A stretch of DNA of 64,000 bases from Ascaphus truei (lineage: Eukaryota; Chordata; Amphibia; Anura; Ascaphidae). The stretch spans positions 218,843,216-218,907,215 of the forward strand of contig CM071568.1 in assembly GCA_036426205.1 (NCBI GenBank). The letters run 5' to 3'. Positions 9,344-23,029 of this stretch are shown in pieces (position 1 is the stretch's first letter; each line of letters opens with the position of its first letter). Position numbers and translations under genes: made by a program. The notes beneath the pieces were generated by a model. It saw only the letters and a list, made by a program, of their open reading frames with translations. It had not been told where the DNA came from and did no database searches.

Positions 9344-11990
9344 TTTTTTACATACTATAATTCACCCTTTTAAGAAAGCTTTTTATGTTATTTTTTAAAT
9401 AAATTTCTATATATTCATAATTTATTATAACGGTATTATAGCATTTTTACCAAAATTATTATACATATTCACAATTTAAATGTTTTAATTCAACCATATA
9501 AAACAAAAAATCAAAACACAGTTATTTGAATCGCAAATATTTAACCACAACAAATCTATCTATTACATTCCATTATTTAGATATTAGATATTTGTAAACA
9601 TCTGCGATCCCATGATTTATACATTTGCCACCATATGAATCACTATCTATCATCATATTTTAAGATCAACCTTCTTTATGCAACCAAAGCAACAAAATAC
9701 TTTTCGGTTAACAAAAATAACATCATGAGTAGTCTATGTAGTCTATGACATGAACCAATGAGGAGCTACAATGTGGGTCTCAAACAAGCACTTGATAAAA
9801 AGTCTCCATGTAGGTAGTCAAATGTCCAATCTGTTGCAATAGTTGCAGCCTCTCAAATCAGGATAACCAATTCTTCACAAAACCAAAACCTCAAAGAGAA
9901 AAGAGAGAGGCGCAAAAAAAATAAATTGAAGTGCCTTTATATAGGAAAATGGCATGGGTGATACATACACAAATATACAATAATGCAATGAAAAAAATGT
10001 ATATACGAAAAATAAAAACAAAAGATTTTGCCTGAGTATTTGGGACTACTGCAGATGTGCCTAATATGGGTGTTTGATGGACCTTCCTTGTCACACTCAG
10101 TCACTGGATCTTCTCTGTGAAGGGTGGTGAAGGGGTTAAAATTATATGTCAGCTCTACAAGTCTCAGGGATTGAAAGGGTTAATATAATCTGCTAGCTTT
10201 ATCCTTCTTATATGAGCTGTTCCAGTACTGAGAGAATTAACTCACTATGCTAGTTGTAATCTTTATTTACTTTTGTTGTTCTCAGTTTATCTTTCATACA
10301 ATAGCAAGAGCTGTAAAATGTCCCAAACAAGACAGCTGCATGCTCTTGATAAATATTCCCTGTATTTCTCTTTGTAATGTAGAAGTAGAAACTGCCGGCC
10401 AAACACAAGCAAGATGTAATGATTTACTAATGCTTTGTCCAAAGACACAGATACATAACTTCTACAGAAACTAGTTATTTCTCACATTGTTAAACATGAT
10501 ATGTTATGTATTAACATGCCCTTGGGTTTCTGTATCAAAAGTCTGGGCACAACTGAATAAACTTTGAAGTGTGGAAGCAGCAGCCCTGTTGTCTGACTCC
10601 TATCTTCCCGAGCTCGTATTTGTCTGTGTTTCGGAGACTGCTAAACCAGTGCTGTCCAAATCTCCCTATGTTGAGTGAAGTGATTCCTACCAAAGTGAAA
10701 AAGTAACGCTTTCAGGTGGGGTAGGGGAGTGGTTGCACGCTGATCTTCTCTGCTCTGCTCTGCTAATCTGCTGTGCCAGGGTAGTTGTCTCCTGGGAGTG
10801 ATCTTCAGTTGGCCCCTTGCCCTGGCTTGTGCTGCTTTGACTGCTGCGGCTGGCTCTTCCTCTTTTTCTCAGCGAAACCCGGAAGTGACGTCGGACTCTG
10901 GACGTGACGTCAGACACCGGATATGACGCTGGTCTGTGTGCACTGGAAAGAGTCCCAAGGCTAGCAGATTCAGTCCCGAAGTGAGCTGGCAGGGCTCAGG
11001 AGCAGTGCTTGCTGAAATGCTCAATGCTTGGTGACCCTCAGTAGGCTCCTACTCGTAAGTGTTTCACCATGTGAATGGCTTTTTCAGGGCTAGTGAACAG
11101 GCTTACCCTTTCTGCTAAAATACACTCCGTGTAGTGAAAAAACTTATATCAGGTGTAACTTACCTCTAAAAGTCCTTTTAAACCCTGGTGTGCGTTCAGT
11201 CAAAAGGGTATAAGCCTGCAGTAATAATAATGATTCATGTCATAACAAAAAAAATACCTAAAAATTATTGTGTTTAATAAATAAACTTAAAAACACGAAA
11301 AACAACTTTATCAATAAACTTTAAAAAAAAAAAAATATATATATATATATTATATATATATATATATATATTATATTAAAAGAGTGACTCATTTGTTATT
11401 TTATTTCAAGGGCTTTATATTAAGATATGTTGCTTCTGCGTTTAATTTTAAATTGAATAAAATTGCCTTAAACTGCTTTGAAAAGATTGTTAAAAGATAA
11501 TGCAGGATTTATATATTAGCAATTTTCCACGTAATAGCTAATTACATGATTAATTTAAAAATAAGAGATGAAAAAAAATGAATGTCTTCACTGAGGATTT
11601 TGGCTTACCTACCTGTGGGGATACTGGTCTGTAAGTCATAAATAATATATATATAGCATATAAATATATATATATATTTAATAATATATAGTATATTATA
11701 TATCTATATATATATATATATATATATAAATTCATGTCATAACAAAAAAAATGGCATGTAATAGGTAGACATGTTGTGGTTAAATATTTGCGATGGTCCC
11801 AACAGATTCAATAACTGTATTTAGTTTTTTTGTTTTATATGGTTGTTTAAAACATTTAAATTGTGAATATGTATAATAATTTTGGTATAAATGCTAAAAT
11901 ACCGGTTTAATAAATTATGAATGTATAGAAATTTGTTTAAAAAATAATATAAAAAGCTTTCTTAAAAGGGTGAATTATAGTATGTAAAAA
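9344..11990. repeat. 2.6 kb element with ~235-bp inverted arms
   Basis: The left arm (about 9344-9572) is matched in reverse complement by about 11751-11990, for example ACATACTATAATTCACCC against GGGTGAATTATAGTATGT. The interior holds no recognisable transposase. It includes a moderately GC-rich patch at 10690-11080 and several TA runs (11333-11375, 11645-11730). I infer a non-autonomous DNA transposon or a foldback structure. The same arrangement is repeated at 20131-22888. Confidence 0.65.
11640..11730. repeat. (TA)n-rich low-complexity run
   Basis: Repeated TATATA blocks interrupted by AAT and AGC. A related block lies at 11333-11375 after a long A run. Confidence 0.8.
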
Positions 11991-12148
11991 TACATATATA
12001 TCCCTGTACCCACCCCCCCTCTGGAAACATGTTGAGCTACTGATGTCTGTTGAGTGGTCCTACCTGTGAGGGTCCAGGACAGCTGAGTGTCCGCGATGTT
12101 GTGGGGTAACAGAACAGGCTTTCGGTGATCCTTAGGTTCTATCCATGT

Positions 12149-12560
12149 GGTGACAGCGCCTCCAGTCAAAGCAGTTTGCAGTATAACTGCAGGCAGTCCC
12201 TACCATGACAGTCTTACTCCTATACTTCAGGCTAATAGACTGCAACTTCGCCAGAAGTATATAAAAGGGATCTTTATTTATAGCAACCACTACAGCATGA
12301 TATAACAGCGTTGAATATAGTAGATTATAGGTTTCAGGACGTTGGATGGTGCTGGCCAGCAGATAATGTAGTGAGGCCTTATCTGAGATCTTGGCTCCTT
12401 CACCCAGGGGCTGAAGGTAGCACCAACACACACACTCCTCTCCCCAGGAGGAGAAGAGGAGAACTGACTCCTATAGAAAATCCTCCCTCATGCAAAAAGG
12501 GAGGGCACAGGGTCTGCACCATGATTGGCTGCAACACAGACCAAGTGTCACCAATCTGAA
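12149..12560 (-). mobile_element. minus-strand LTR fragment with primer-site-like edge
   Basis: Read on the minus strand, this piece carries an AATAAAG signal (near 12275), then TGGAGGCGCTGTCACC (12149-12164), the form expected at an LTR/primer-site junction. The internal sequence continues only to about 12000. The LTR is cut at 12560 by the unit junction; unit 2 continues it further (23030-23530). It belongs to an LTR family different from the provirus but shares the TGGAGGCG start. Confidence 0.5.
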
Positions 12561-13231
12561 GCGGTATTCTAAATAAATACTAATAATAATACAATTATTA
12601 GGTTCGTCTGAGGTGAGTGGTCTGTATGTCGACATCAATAATGCGGGGTGCAATTTGCAGCTCATAGCTCCCAAAATGCATGATACTGTACAATACTTGG
12701 TTCTTTTAGTGTGGGTCTGATAAAACATGGGGGTGTTGTCTCCTCTGCTCACGATGAATGTCCAGGAATATACAGACGCGTGGAAGATGCTGGGGGGGTG
12801 CAAGACAGGTCGTTTAAAGGTGTTCACCCATGTTGAGCTCAATTAGAATAGACACACCTCATCTTCGTTTGTTCATGTTACTTATGTTTAATGAACCTCA
12901 CACAAAATGTTTGCACTATTTTTGGACAACTCAAAATTGGATGTCCTACTTTTGCGAGCCCCAAACGGCCATTTGCAAACCTCACAAGGAGTTGTGCTAT
13001 GACTCCACTGTTGTTGCCACTATAAATTAGCCCCAATGTGCCTTAGAGGCGTAGCACTTTTTAAGTATGGGTCCATATTTTTTTCAAATAAAAATCCTTT
13101 GTTAGTAATTAATATCTTCAAAAGAGATAATCAAGAAAGGTTGATTTTTTCTACCTCCCTCGTTTGAATTTTGATTTTATTGAATTAAGATATACAATAT
13201 GTTCCATAGTGCTCTTGGTTCACTATGTGTG

Positions 13232-16200
13232 TGTAGCGGACATGTAAAATGGCTACAGTCATCCGCCTGCTTGCAAGTCAGTCCTGGTAAGTTTGTGGCA
13301 TGCCAGCAGTAATTATGGAGGTTTGGCCCTCCACCCTGGTGGGGTTGCCCTGTGTATGGTGGGAGTATTCACAACATGCTCTGACTCCATGGTTAGTGAA
13401 TTTCAGAGGTGTGTCAGCTTCCAGAGTATACATACGGCACAGCACTTGATTCTAAAGTTATATCTGCGGTCCAGCCCTGCCAAGAGGAGGGATTCTGGCA
13501 GGAGCTCGCCAGTTCATTACTAGTCACGTGACTGAGAGTTATGTTATATTAACCCATAGAGGAACGGTGTCCAGGACCTGGCCAGGCAGTGATCCTGCTG
13601 TGATAGGGATCCTCTATCTAAGGAGAGATACAACCTTTTAAAGGGCGGACTGACTGACGAATTTGAGTGGTAAGAATATACTGCGAGGGCAGCTAGCCAA
13701 GCACAATAAAGTGTTCTCATTCACACACCCTCTCGTGTACAGGTTGGATGAATGTACGAGAGGAGACCACGGAGGAGTCCTCACAGGATCATCCCCTTGC
13801 GGACGCAGGGACCCGCTTCTGAGGTTGAGCGCTGCAACTGAACAGTTGAGACTCAGCACACTACCGCTCGAGCTGTCCTGTCTGGGAGTACGGGTCTCCC
13901 CACACACCATCATGCGTGAGACTCATGAGTCCTGTTGCCAACAGGTTGCACCCCAGACACTACCACCCCTGTAATGGGGGCCGGTTAGCCACAGGGGCCA
14001 ATGTGAGAATTGGGGTGGTGTCATGCCAGTCGAATACCGTTCATTGGAGGCGAGCTGCTGAATCAGATCTGTCATCAATGACCGTCTCTAGCTAGGCACA
14101 CAGGGAGATTCGTCTGCTGCCACTCTGTGCTGCGTGGGACCGGACCTAGGGGGTGGTCAGGGGGGCTGACCGGGAAATATTGGTCAGTTCGCCGGGACAC
14201 CTAGGGGCCTGAAAGGAGTGAGGGTCTGGAGGCCGGGGGGCTATCTCTGACCGAGTCACCTTGAGGCGTGCTATTGGTAGGACGGCCAAAGGGATAGCCG
14301 TAACTTGGTCAGGAATCCTGGAGAGGGTCTGCGGCTAGGGCTGACCAAGAGTTAGACACCCCCCAAGTACTGCATGGCAGACAGCGAGAACCTAGCCCAT
14401 TCCAGAACTTACCATAAGGGAGCACAGACTGGGAGAAGGAGACAACAGCAGACACTGGATAGAGTGAGCCTACCTGAGTAGTGCAAACCTGATTCAGCCG
14501 AGTTCAGGTACACATGTGGTGGTGCATCTGAGCCTCTTATTGTACTGAGTGGAGGCTGCGCCCCGCATAGGCGGAGCCCCATGTACGATAACTGTTTACG
14601 AGAGAATGGAGGATCCGCGTGGTGCGGAGCACACAAATGGCGACCAAGCTGATGGGGAGGCACCCTGGCGTGCACCCCACGAAAGACAACCTGTCCCGAG
14701 TATCTAACCAGTTTCTCTGAGGCGGAGCGAAGGCTGTGGCTTGCCCTGCCTGCCCCCGTTTTTATCCTGTCTGGGACACCGAGGGGCCGACCCTTGAATA
14801 GTGTGAGGAAATTGTAATAATTGGGGGAGAACCCCGCGAGGAGAGCAAACCAAACTTGACTTTTTGGGCTTAACAGCCAACCAACATGGAGGTTCCCGCT
14901 TGCTTCGGGAAACCGCAATGGGACAAGTCACAGAGGACAATGGCTGATTCAGAACTTGCAAGAGCTGTCCGGGAATGGCGGCGAAAACACAGAGCCCCCC
15001 CCGCCCTGATGGGGGGCATGCGCGAAAGCTAATGGCGCGCCTCATGGACAGTTACCCACTCTGCCCCTGTCTGAGTCACCGCTTAGTCTAGGGACCCCTC
15101 CCCTGATTTCCATCCAGGGGGAAGTTTGACTTTCAACTATGGCCTGTGGGAAAGGCCCCACTGGCCCAGGTACCGATATCCAGACGGCGGCCACTACAAA
15201 AAGTAGTTCCGGCTCGGAAATGATTTGCAGAAAGAGGGATATTCTGCACGCAAAGCTGCTGGCAAGGGAAGGCGGGAACTAGCCGTGCGGAAAAGCATCA
15301 GCTCTTAGGAGGAAACTGGCGGCGAAAACGCAGACCGCGCCCACCAGTACTGAGAGAGGCGCGGCCTTAATTAGGGGCATGCTATTCCCTGTGGGACCCG
15401 CCCATAATTGCACCCCTGGGGGCTGGTTCCAGCTATTTCAGTAAGGAGGAGCCAAGCAGAATGACTGGCCCAGAAGCTTCTAAAAACGGAGATGCGAGAA
15501 CCACTGACCTGGAGAGACCCACCTGAAAGTGGTCCCACAAAAAGAATGCCTGCCCCTCCGCTGTGGGAACTTGGTCTCCACTCAGCCTACTCAGAACCCG
15601 GCGGGTTACTAGTAGTAAGGGTGGCTGAACACCATACGGTGGTCGGGCTCGTGCCTACAATGCGTGCTTCCCGGAGGCCACTCAACAACGTCGGGCAAAA
15701 CGTTCCCACAATTGCCGGGACCACTGTAACTAGTGCCTATCCAACATATCTCCGATACCATCGGCTTGACTCCCCCGGGGACTCAGGGCTAGGCGAGCCC
15801 GTTTCAGCCCTGGCGCCTATGGATAGGATGTGCGAGTCCCGGAGAAAGGGGACTGGAGCCGGTCCGTCGGCTGGGTTCGGCCGTCAACCGAGACAGTCGG
15901 TCACCTCCTGACCGCAACCGAGAAGGGAGAATACTCGGACGAGACTCCGTGAACTTGCGGAGGTAACGCTGAGCCCAGGATTAACCGGGGAGGAACGACA
16001 CCTCCATGGTACTAGCGCTTGTCATAAAGACAGGACGTCCCCCGCAGATCGGCTAGCCTAAAGACGGAGTTCCCTCCCGCCTCAGAACGTGGCGGCGCGG
16101 ACGGAGATTCCGGCACCCCCGGCGGACGGGTAAGAGAGGAGCCCTTCAACGTTACCTTGCCCCACAGACGGTGTTAGGAGCGGAGAGTCCATGCCAGGTG

Positions 16201-18550
16201 CCGCAGCGCACGTGGAGAGACGGCATCACTTCGCGTGAGGACGAACGCTGAGCTCCGGATGTCGTCATTGAAAGAGTATACCCGATGGGGGTCCACCCGC
16301 GATGCACGGTGTTTTTTCCGGTCCCGGGGCAGGATTCACTTCCGGTCGGCGACAGGGAACCACCGAGGAGAATGCGGAACGCTTTCGGCGATCGGGGGAA
16401 GGTCCCCGACACCTACAAGCCAGGAGTTGGATGGGCGTCCAGGACTGAGGAGGGTGAGATATCCCCTCATTGGACATTCTAACTACGGACGCCAGGAACG
16501 GGTCGTAACCCTGGGTCCATTCCTTGCCCATCCGCCCAATCCCACGCCCTAGCTAAAACCCCGCCCCAATCCACGGTCCCCCCGGGTTCCCCCCCGCCTA
16601 GTTTGGGAAAATCATTTGGACATATCTCAGGGGAGAAGGAGACGGACCGGGGGAAAGCCGCGCAGGGTGGCGCTACGGAGGGTGATTCTCGGGATGAGGA
16701 GAATGAGAGTGGTCACGACAGCACCCGACCAGTGATAAGGCCCCGGGGTCTTCCAGGGGTTCTACCTATTTCTACCGCGGTCGTCACTGTCATCGGGATA
16801 TTTTCTGATAGATGATGATAGGAGTCCCTGGAGGTCAATATATTCCGAGAGAGAAATCGTTGGTGGGCCCGCACTATTCGAAGGGTACTCTGCTTGGATG
16901 GACCGCACTCGGTTCCTCATCAGCGAGAAGATGGTAGTGGACTACTGGTGGGCGTGGGAGAATTCACATCCTGAACAGAGGTACAGAGAGTTGCAGGAGC
17001 GGTGGCTGCAGAATCGAGGAAAAAAATAAGGGAAATAGACCCATGGTGCTACCTAAAAAGCATCGCTATCAGACCCGTGACCCTGATGATCCCTATCATT
17101 GTGTTACCTGGAGGGCAGGTAAGGCACCTGACTAGGATAAGCAGGGCCGAGAGAACCATATGGGCTCGTGATAATCTTCCACGGGTTTGGAGTACCCCGT
17201 ATGTCCTGATCCATCTCAGGATGAAGATAGAGGACAACCGTGATAGTGGATTTAGGAGGCCATTGAAATGCAACCTAGTAGGAAAGAGGGGTTCCGTGAT
17301 AGGAAAGAAGGCCGATGAGCGCATAGAGCACTTAGTGCGGGTATGGGGCATTGGCCGAAACATTTATAGCACAGGTGGACATATAGGCCTGAGAGGGACT
17401 GCCTAGGCCACTATCACGTCACGGTCATAGACATGGCTGACGAGAGGTCAAGAAACCTGACCCAAATCCTATTTTAGGGGTACTAATTACATTACGCGGG
17501 TTTTTTGGCTGCTGGTCGGGGCGGGCTTGTGGCGGAATGTACTGTAGTCATTTTGTTATACACCATGGAAGATTGTATGAAAATTTAAACCAATTATGTG
17601 TGTATTTCATTGCTTCCTGGAAAAGGGTATACAAATTTAGTCCGCAGCGAGGACGATGGGCTTCACCAGGGGGAAGAATGTAGCGGACATGTAAAAATTG
17701 GCTACGAGCATCTCTCCGTCTGGCGTAAAGGCCTGGTGTTGTGGGAATGCCAGCAGTAATTATGGAGTTTGCCCTCACCACCCGGGTGGGGTTTGCCCCT
17801 GTGTAAACTGGGAATGGGAGTAGTTCACTGCGCTGACCCATGGTTAGTGATGTCAGAGGTGGTCAGCTTCCAGAGTATACATAAGGCGACAGCACTGAGT
17901 CTAAAGTTAAGAAAAAAAAAATTTTTTGCGTTCAGAGCCCTGCAAGAGGAGGATTCTGGCAGGAGCCTCCAGTTTCAATTCTAGTCTAAGTGCTGAGAGT
18001 TTATGTTATAGTAACCATAGAGGAGACTGTGTCCAGGGACCTGGCACAGGCAGTGAATTCCTGCGGGGATAGGGAATTCCCTATCTAAGGATAGATACAC
18101 CTTTTCAAGGGAGGCACTGACGGCAGAAAGGAGTGGCTAAGAATAGCTCATACTTACTGCCGAGGGGTCAGCTAGCCCACATCCCAATAGATGTTTCTCA
18201 TTCAACAACCCTCTTCGTGTACATGTGTGGATTGAATGTACAGAGAGGAGCACCACAGAGGATGGTTCCTCAACAGATTCAGTCCTTGCTGGCGACGCAG
18301 GGACCCTGCTGAGGTGGAGTGCGATGCTGCACTAGCACTAGGTTGAGACTCGAGCCACTAACCTTCAGCTGCCTGTCTGGACGGGTCTCCCCACACACCA
18401 TCATTCGGGAGACTTCAGGAGATCCTGTGTGCCAACAGTGCACCACAGTGACATCTACCGACTGTAGTGGGGTGTTCTCGTGTTAGTATACAGCTGGCCA
18501 ATGTGAGATTGGGTGTGGTTCAGGCCGGTTTCAGTGAAATACCAATTACA
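13232..18550 (+). mobile_element. second copy of the provirus, frame-broken
   Basis: The 5' LTR spans 13232-14043 and the 3' LTR 17679-18550. Both are bounded by the same outer flanks as the first provirus (CACTATGTGTG before, TGTGTTTTCAAGTTC after). Identical flanks show that this is a copy of the same insertion event, not an independent integration. Confidence 0.8.
14580..17475 (+). pseudogene. broken copies of provirus ORF1 and ORF2
   Basis: The counterparts of ORF1 (about 14580-15830) and ORF2 (about 15660-17475) can be followed by nucleotide similarity, but they are split by many +1/-1 length changes into fragments such as 15492-15911 and 17002-17406. Breaks occur roughly every 100-200 nt, at the same density as in the noncoding parts, so they are probably artefacts rather than true inactivating mutations. 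Confidence 0.7.
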
Positions 18551-20130
18551 TGTGTTTTCAAGTTCACACACGAGTTTTAGTATTGAAGGTTTCATTGGAA
18601 AAGGGCTCCGGTAATCATGAATTATTTAGCGCTTTGGTTGTCCTTGGAGGACACAAGGACCCCAGTGGCATCATGCATATATGGGCAGTTGCATAGAGAC
18701 TTGCACAGTAACCACTACGCAAAAGCACCTTGGCTCTTTTCCCTATACAGTGTGAAGAATAAAATGTTATCGTTGTATATTTGTACAATAAATTCTCTAA
18801 AAACTTTTAGAACACTCATAATTAATAAAATGCACAAGCAAAGTTCATGACACAACACAAACTTATTACATACTCCTGGGGAAATGATTGTGTGTATTGA
18901 TAGTCATGACCAAATACAGAAAAATCCACATTTAAAAAAAATAAAATAAAACACGGGACATGGTAACATAAAGAATCTAATTTATCTAAACATATGTTTT
19001 CTTCAACATGGATTTATAACACAAAGGACAGGCAGTACACCTTGATACAAATGACATCTTCCACTGTTAACTATCAATGATTATAAATCCTCTTAATTTC
19101 TTAACCTTTTTGTATTACTTTCTAAGTTTTCCATTGTTTATGGAGGTGAATATTTACTGGGGGATATTAGCATTCACAAGCCCCCACTTCTCAAAAGCTC
19201 CCTCTTAAAATGATGTGTTTAAGTGCTTTTGGTCCTGTGAACGATTTTTCAGTCCTTGGGTCCTTAAATGTATCCTTAAATCTTTGTCCAAAATCTGGAG
19301 AGAGATCATTCAAATGGCATATATTGAAATAGGAACCAAAGAGCTGCCAGAGATATCAAGACTCATGTGCCCACTTTTTCTGTGTTACCTGGCACTCCTT
19401 TTACCTACTTCAAGGAGAGCATAAATATTGAGACAAATTATATAAAGTTAAAGTCAGCAATGACATGTGTTTTCTTGTTTGTTCTATTAGTTTTTTTCAT
19501 AATCTTACTTTACCACCGTACCTGGGATATCAACGGTGACAAATGAACACATCACAACATGGCGCGGACTACAAATATGGCCACCAAGTACGATATACAA
19601 AGCCGCATTTTTTAATTGCCCTTATGGGACATGCTCCTGAGTCAGAGCAACCTATGCTTCCCCGTTTAACCTGGATAGCGGTTAAACGACAGTGGGACCC
19701 TGGATGTCAGAAAGCATTCTAGAGGTCCGATAACCCTCCACTGGTTAAGGTCTAATTTGTTGCTTTAAGTACATAGAACGGCCCATATATTTCATTTTGA
19801 TATGATTATAAGTATTTTCGTTTTTAATTTTTTAACTCAAGTAGAAAAAATTCTCTTTTTAATGGTCTGTTCAAGAAATGGGTTTACTTTGAGAACTGAA
19901 AAGGGATTTCTTGAATCTTCAATAACTCTCCTTTTCATTGTTATCAGTGCAAAGCTGGAGTAGATACTATATTAATTTAGAAAAAAATTGTGATTAGACT
20001 ATTTTTACATTTAAATCTCACTATTTCCATACTTGTACTTTATGATCACATGGCTGTATTCAAAAAAAAATAAAAAAAATTGAAGTCTTTCGTAATTAGT
20101 GTTATTATCCTAGATTTATTTAAACATAAG
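18551..20130. other. AT-rich flank of unit 2, no gene seen
   Basis: This is the indel-laden counterpart of 7836-9343. No gene or recognisable element is seen. Confidence 0.55.
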
Positions 20131-22888
20131 TTTTTTGTTTACCTACTATAATTCACCCTTTTTAAGAAAGCTTTTATGTTTATTTTTTTTTTCAAATAGT
20201 GTTTATATATTCATATTTATTATAACGGTATTTTTTTTTTCATAGCAGTTTTTCACCAAATTATTATAACATATTCAAATTTAAAGTGTTTTAACTTCAA
20301 CCAGTATAAAACAAAAAAACAAACACAGTTATTTGAATCGCAATATTTTAACCAAACAAATCTTTATACATCCATTAATTTAGATATTAGATATTTGAAA
20401 CTATCATGCAATTGATTACATGCCAATCCATATGAATCCTATATATCATCATATTTTAAGATATCAACCTCTTTATGCAACAAAGCAACAAATACTTGTA
20501 TTCGTTAACAAAAAAACATCATTATGTAAGTCTAGTAGTCTATGACATGAACCAATGAGGAGCTTACATAAGTGTGGTCCAAACAACGCACTTGATAACA
20601 AGTCCATGTAGGTAGTCAAATTCCAATCTGTTTGCAATAGTTGCAGCCTCTCAAATCAAGGATAACCAATTCTTCACAAAACCAAAACCTCAAAGAGAAA
20701 AGAAGAGGCGCAAAAAAAATAAATTGAAGTGCCTTCTATATGGAAAATGGGGCATGGTGATACATACAACAAATATACAATAAATGCAATGAAAAAAAAT
20801 GTATATACGAAATCAAAAACAAAAGATTTTGACTGAGTATTTGGGACTTATGCAGATGTGCTAATATGGTGTTGTGATGAGACCCAGGCCTGTCAACTCA
20901 GTTCACGGATCTTCTCTGTGAAGGGTGGTGGAAGGGGTTTAAATTATATCGCAGCTCTTACATCAGTCTACAAGGGATTGAAAGGGTAATTATAATCATT
21001 GCTAGTTTATCCTTCTTATAATGACTGTTCCAGTTTTACTGAGAGAATTAAGCGCATATGCTAGTTGTAATCTTTATTATCTTATTGTTGTTCTCTCGTC
21101 AGTTAATCTTTCATACAATACACCAGAGGCTGTAAAATTGTCCCAAACAAGACAGCTGATGCTCTTGATAAATATTCCCCGTATTCTCTTGTGTAATGTA
21201 GAATTAGGAACCTGCCGGCCAAACACAAGCAAGATTAATGATTTACTATGGCTTTGTCCAAAACCATACATACTTCTACAGAAACTGTTATTTCTCAAAT
21301 GGAAAACATGATATGTTTATGTATTAACATCCCTGGGTTTCTGTATTCAAAGTCTGGGCAAACACTGAATAACCTTGAGTGTGGAAGCAGCAGCCCTGTT
21401 TGACTCCTACTTTCCCGAGCTCGTGTTTGTCCTGTGTTTCGGTAGACTGCTAAACCAGTGCTGTCCAAATCTTCTCCCCTATGTTGAGTGAAGTGATTCC
21501 TACAAAAGTGAAAAGTAACGCTTTCAGGTGGGGTAGGGAGTGGTTTGCACGCTGATCTTCTCGCTCTGCTCTGCTAATCTGCATGTGCCAGTGGTAGATT
21601 GTCTCTGGGAGATGATCCTGTCATTGGTCCCTTGACCCTGCTGTGGCTGCTTATGACTGTGCGGCGGGCTATTTCCTCTTGTCTCATGCTGAACCCGGAA
21701 GGAGTACGAGACTCTGGACGTGACGTCAGACAACACCGGATATGCACGCTGGTCTGTGTGCACTGGAAAGAGTCCAAGGCTGAGCAGATTCAGTCCCGAA
21801 GTGAGACTGCAGGGCTCTAGGAAGGCAGTGCTTGTCTGTAAATGCTCAATGCTTGGTTGACCCTTCAGTAGGCTCCTACTCGTAAGTGTTTTCACAACAT
21901 GGTGAATGGCTTTTTCATGGTGTGAACAGGCTTACACCTTTCTGCTAAATACACTCGGTGTAGGAAAAATCTATATACAGGTGTAACTAACCTCTAAGAT
22001 AGGAAGTCCTTCTTATTTAAAAAACCCTGGTTGTGCGTTCAGTCCAAGGGTATAAGCCTTGCAGTAATAATAATGATCATGTCATAACAAAAAAAATACT
22101 AGAAATTATTGTGTTAATAAATAAACCTAAAACACGAAAAAGACAAACTTACTCAATAAACTTAAAAAAAAAAAACTATATATATACTATATATATATAT
22201 AATAATTATTATATTATATATATATAAAAAAGGACTCATTCTGTTATTTTATTTCAAGGGCTATATTAAATGTCTTCCTGCTTCGTTCTTCTCTGGTTTA
22301 ACTTTTTAAATTGAATAAAATTGCGCTTACCTTCTTTTGAAAAGATTGGTTAAAAGGTAATTGTCAGGATTTATATATTAGCAATGTTTCCACTCTGTAA
22401 TCGGTAATTACATGATATATTTAAAAAAGAGTATGTCAAAAAAAACTGGGTGTCTCCTGCACTGAGGTTTTGGCTTATACCTACCTGTGCAGGTACTGTC
22501 TGTAAGTCATACATACATTATATATATAATATATGTGATACGTATATATATACAATACTATATATTATCCCTCCTTATACTCTCTACTACTCTACTACTC
22601 TATTATTATATAACTCCTGGGATCGCCGACTGTTAACAACTCTACTCTTAAGGACTGTATAGGTAGTAGACATGTTGTGGTCATAAATATTGCGCGATGT
22701 TCCCAAAATTCAAACTGTATTTTGTTGTTTTATGTGTTTATATGTTGTAAAACTTTTAAATTGTGAATATGTATAATAATTTTGGATAAATGCTAAAAAA
22801 CCGGTTTTTAATAAATTTAATGTATAGAATTTTGTTTAAAAAATATATAAAAAGGCTGTCTTAAAAGGGTGATTATAGTATGTAAAAA
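20131..22888. repeat. copy 2 of the inverted-arm element
   Basis: The arms are near 20131-20400 and 22665-22888, and the interior matches 9575-11750 with many small indels. A (TA)n block lies at about 22180-22225. A CTCTACTACT-like block at 22570-22640 replaces TA repeats of unit 1, another sign of unreliable sequence. Confidence 0.6.
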
Positions 22889-23029
22889 TACATTATATCC
22901 CTGTACCCACCCCTTGGAAACATGTTTGAGTACTCTGATGTCTGTTGAGTGGGTCCTACCTGTGAGGGTCCAGCGGCAGCTGAGTGTCGCACGATGTTGG
23001 GGGGTGGGTACTTCAAACAGCGATTCGGT

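Larger units (their letters stand above)
2005..12566. repeat. unit 1 of a ~10.6 kb tandem duplication
   Basis: The whole segment reappears from 12567 to about 23475 in the same order and orientation: left flank, provirus, AT-rich flank, inverted-arm element, minus-strand LTR fragment. Both units begin with a TAAATAAATACTAATAATA stretch and end near ACAGACCAAGTGTCA. The sequence before 2005 does not match the sequence before 12567, so the break lies there. The offset between copies grows from about 10.62 kb at the left to about 10.9 kb at the right because unit 2 carries many small insertions. Confidence 0.85.

Noticed and set aside
14409..17406. Several separate genes in the second provirus copy
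   Set aside because: They are fragments of one pair of ORFs split by single-base indels, not distinct genes.
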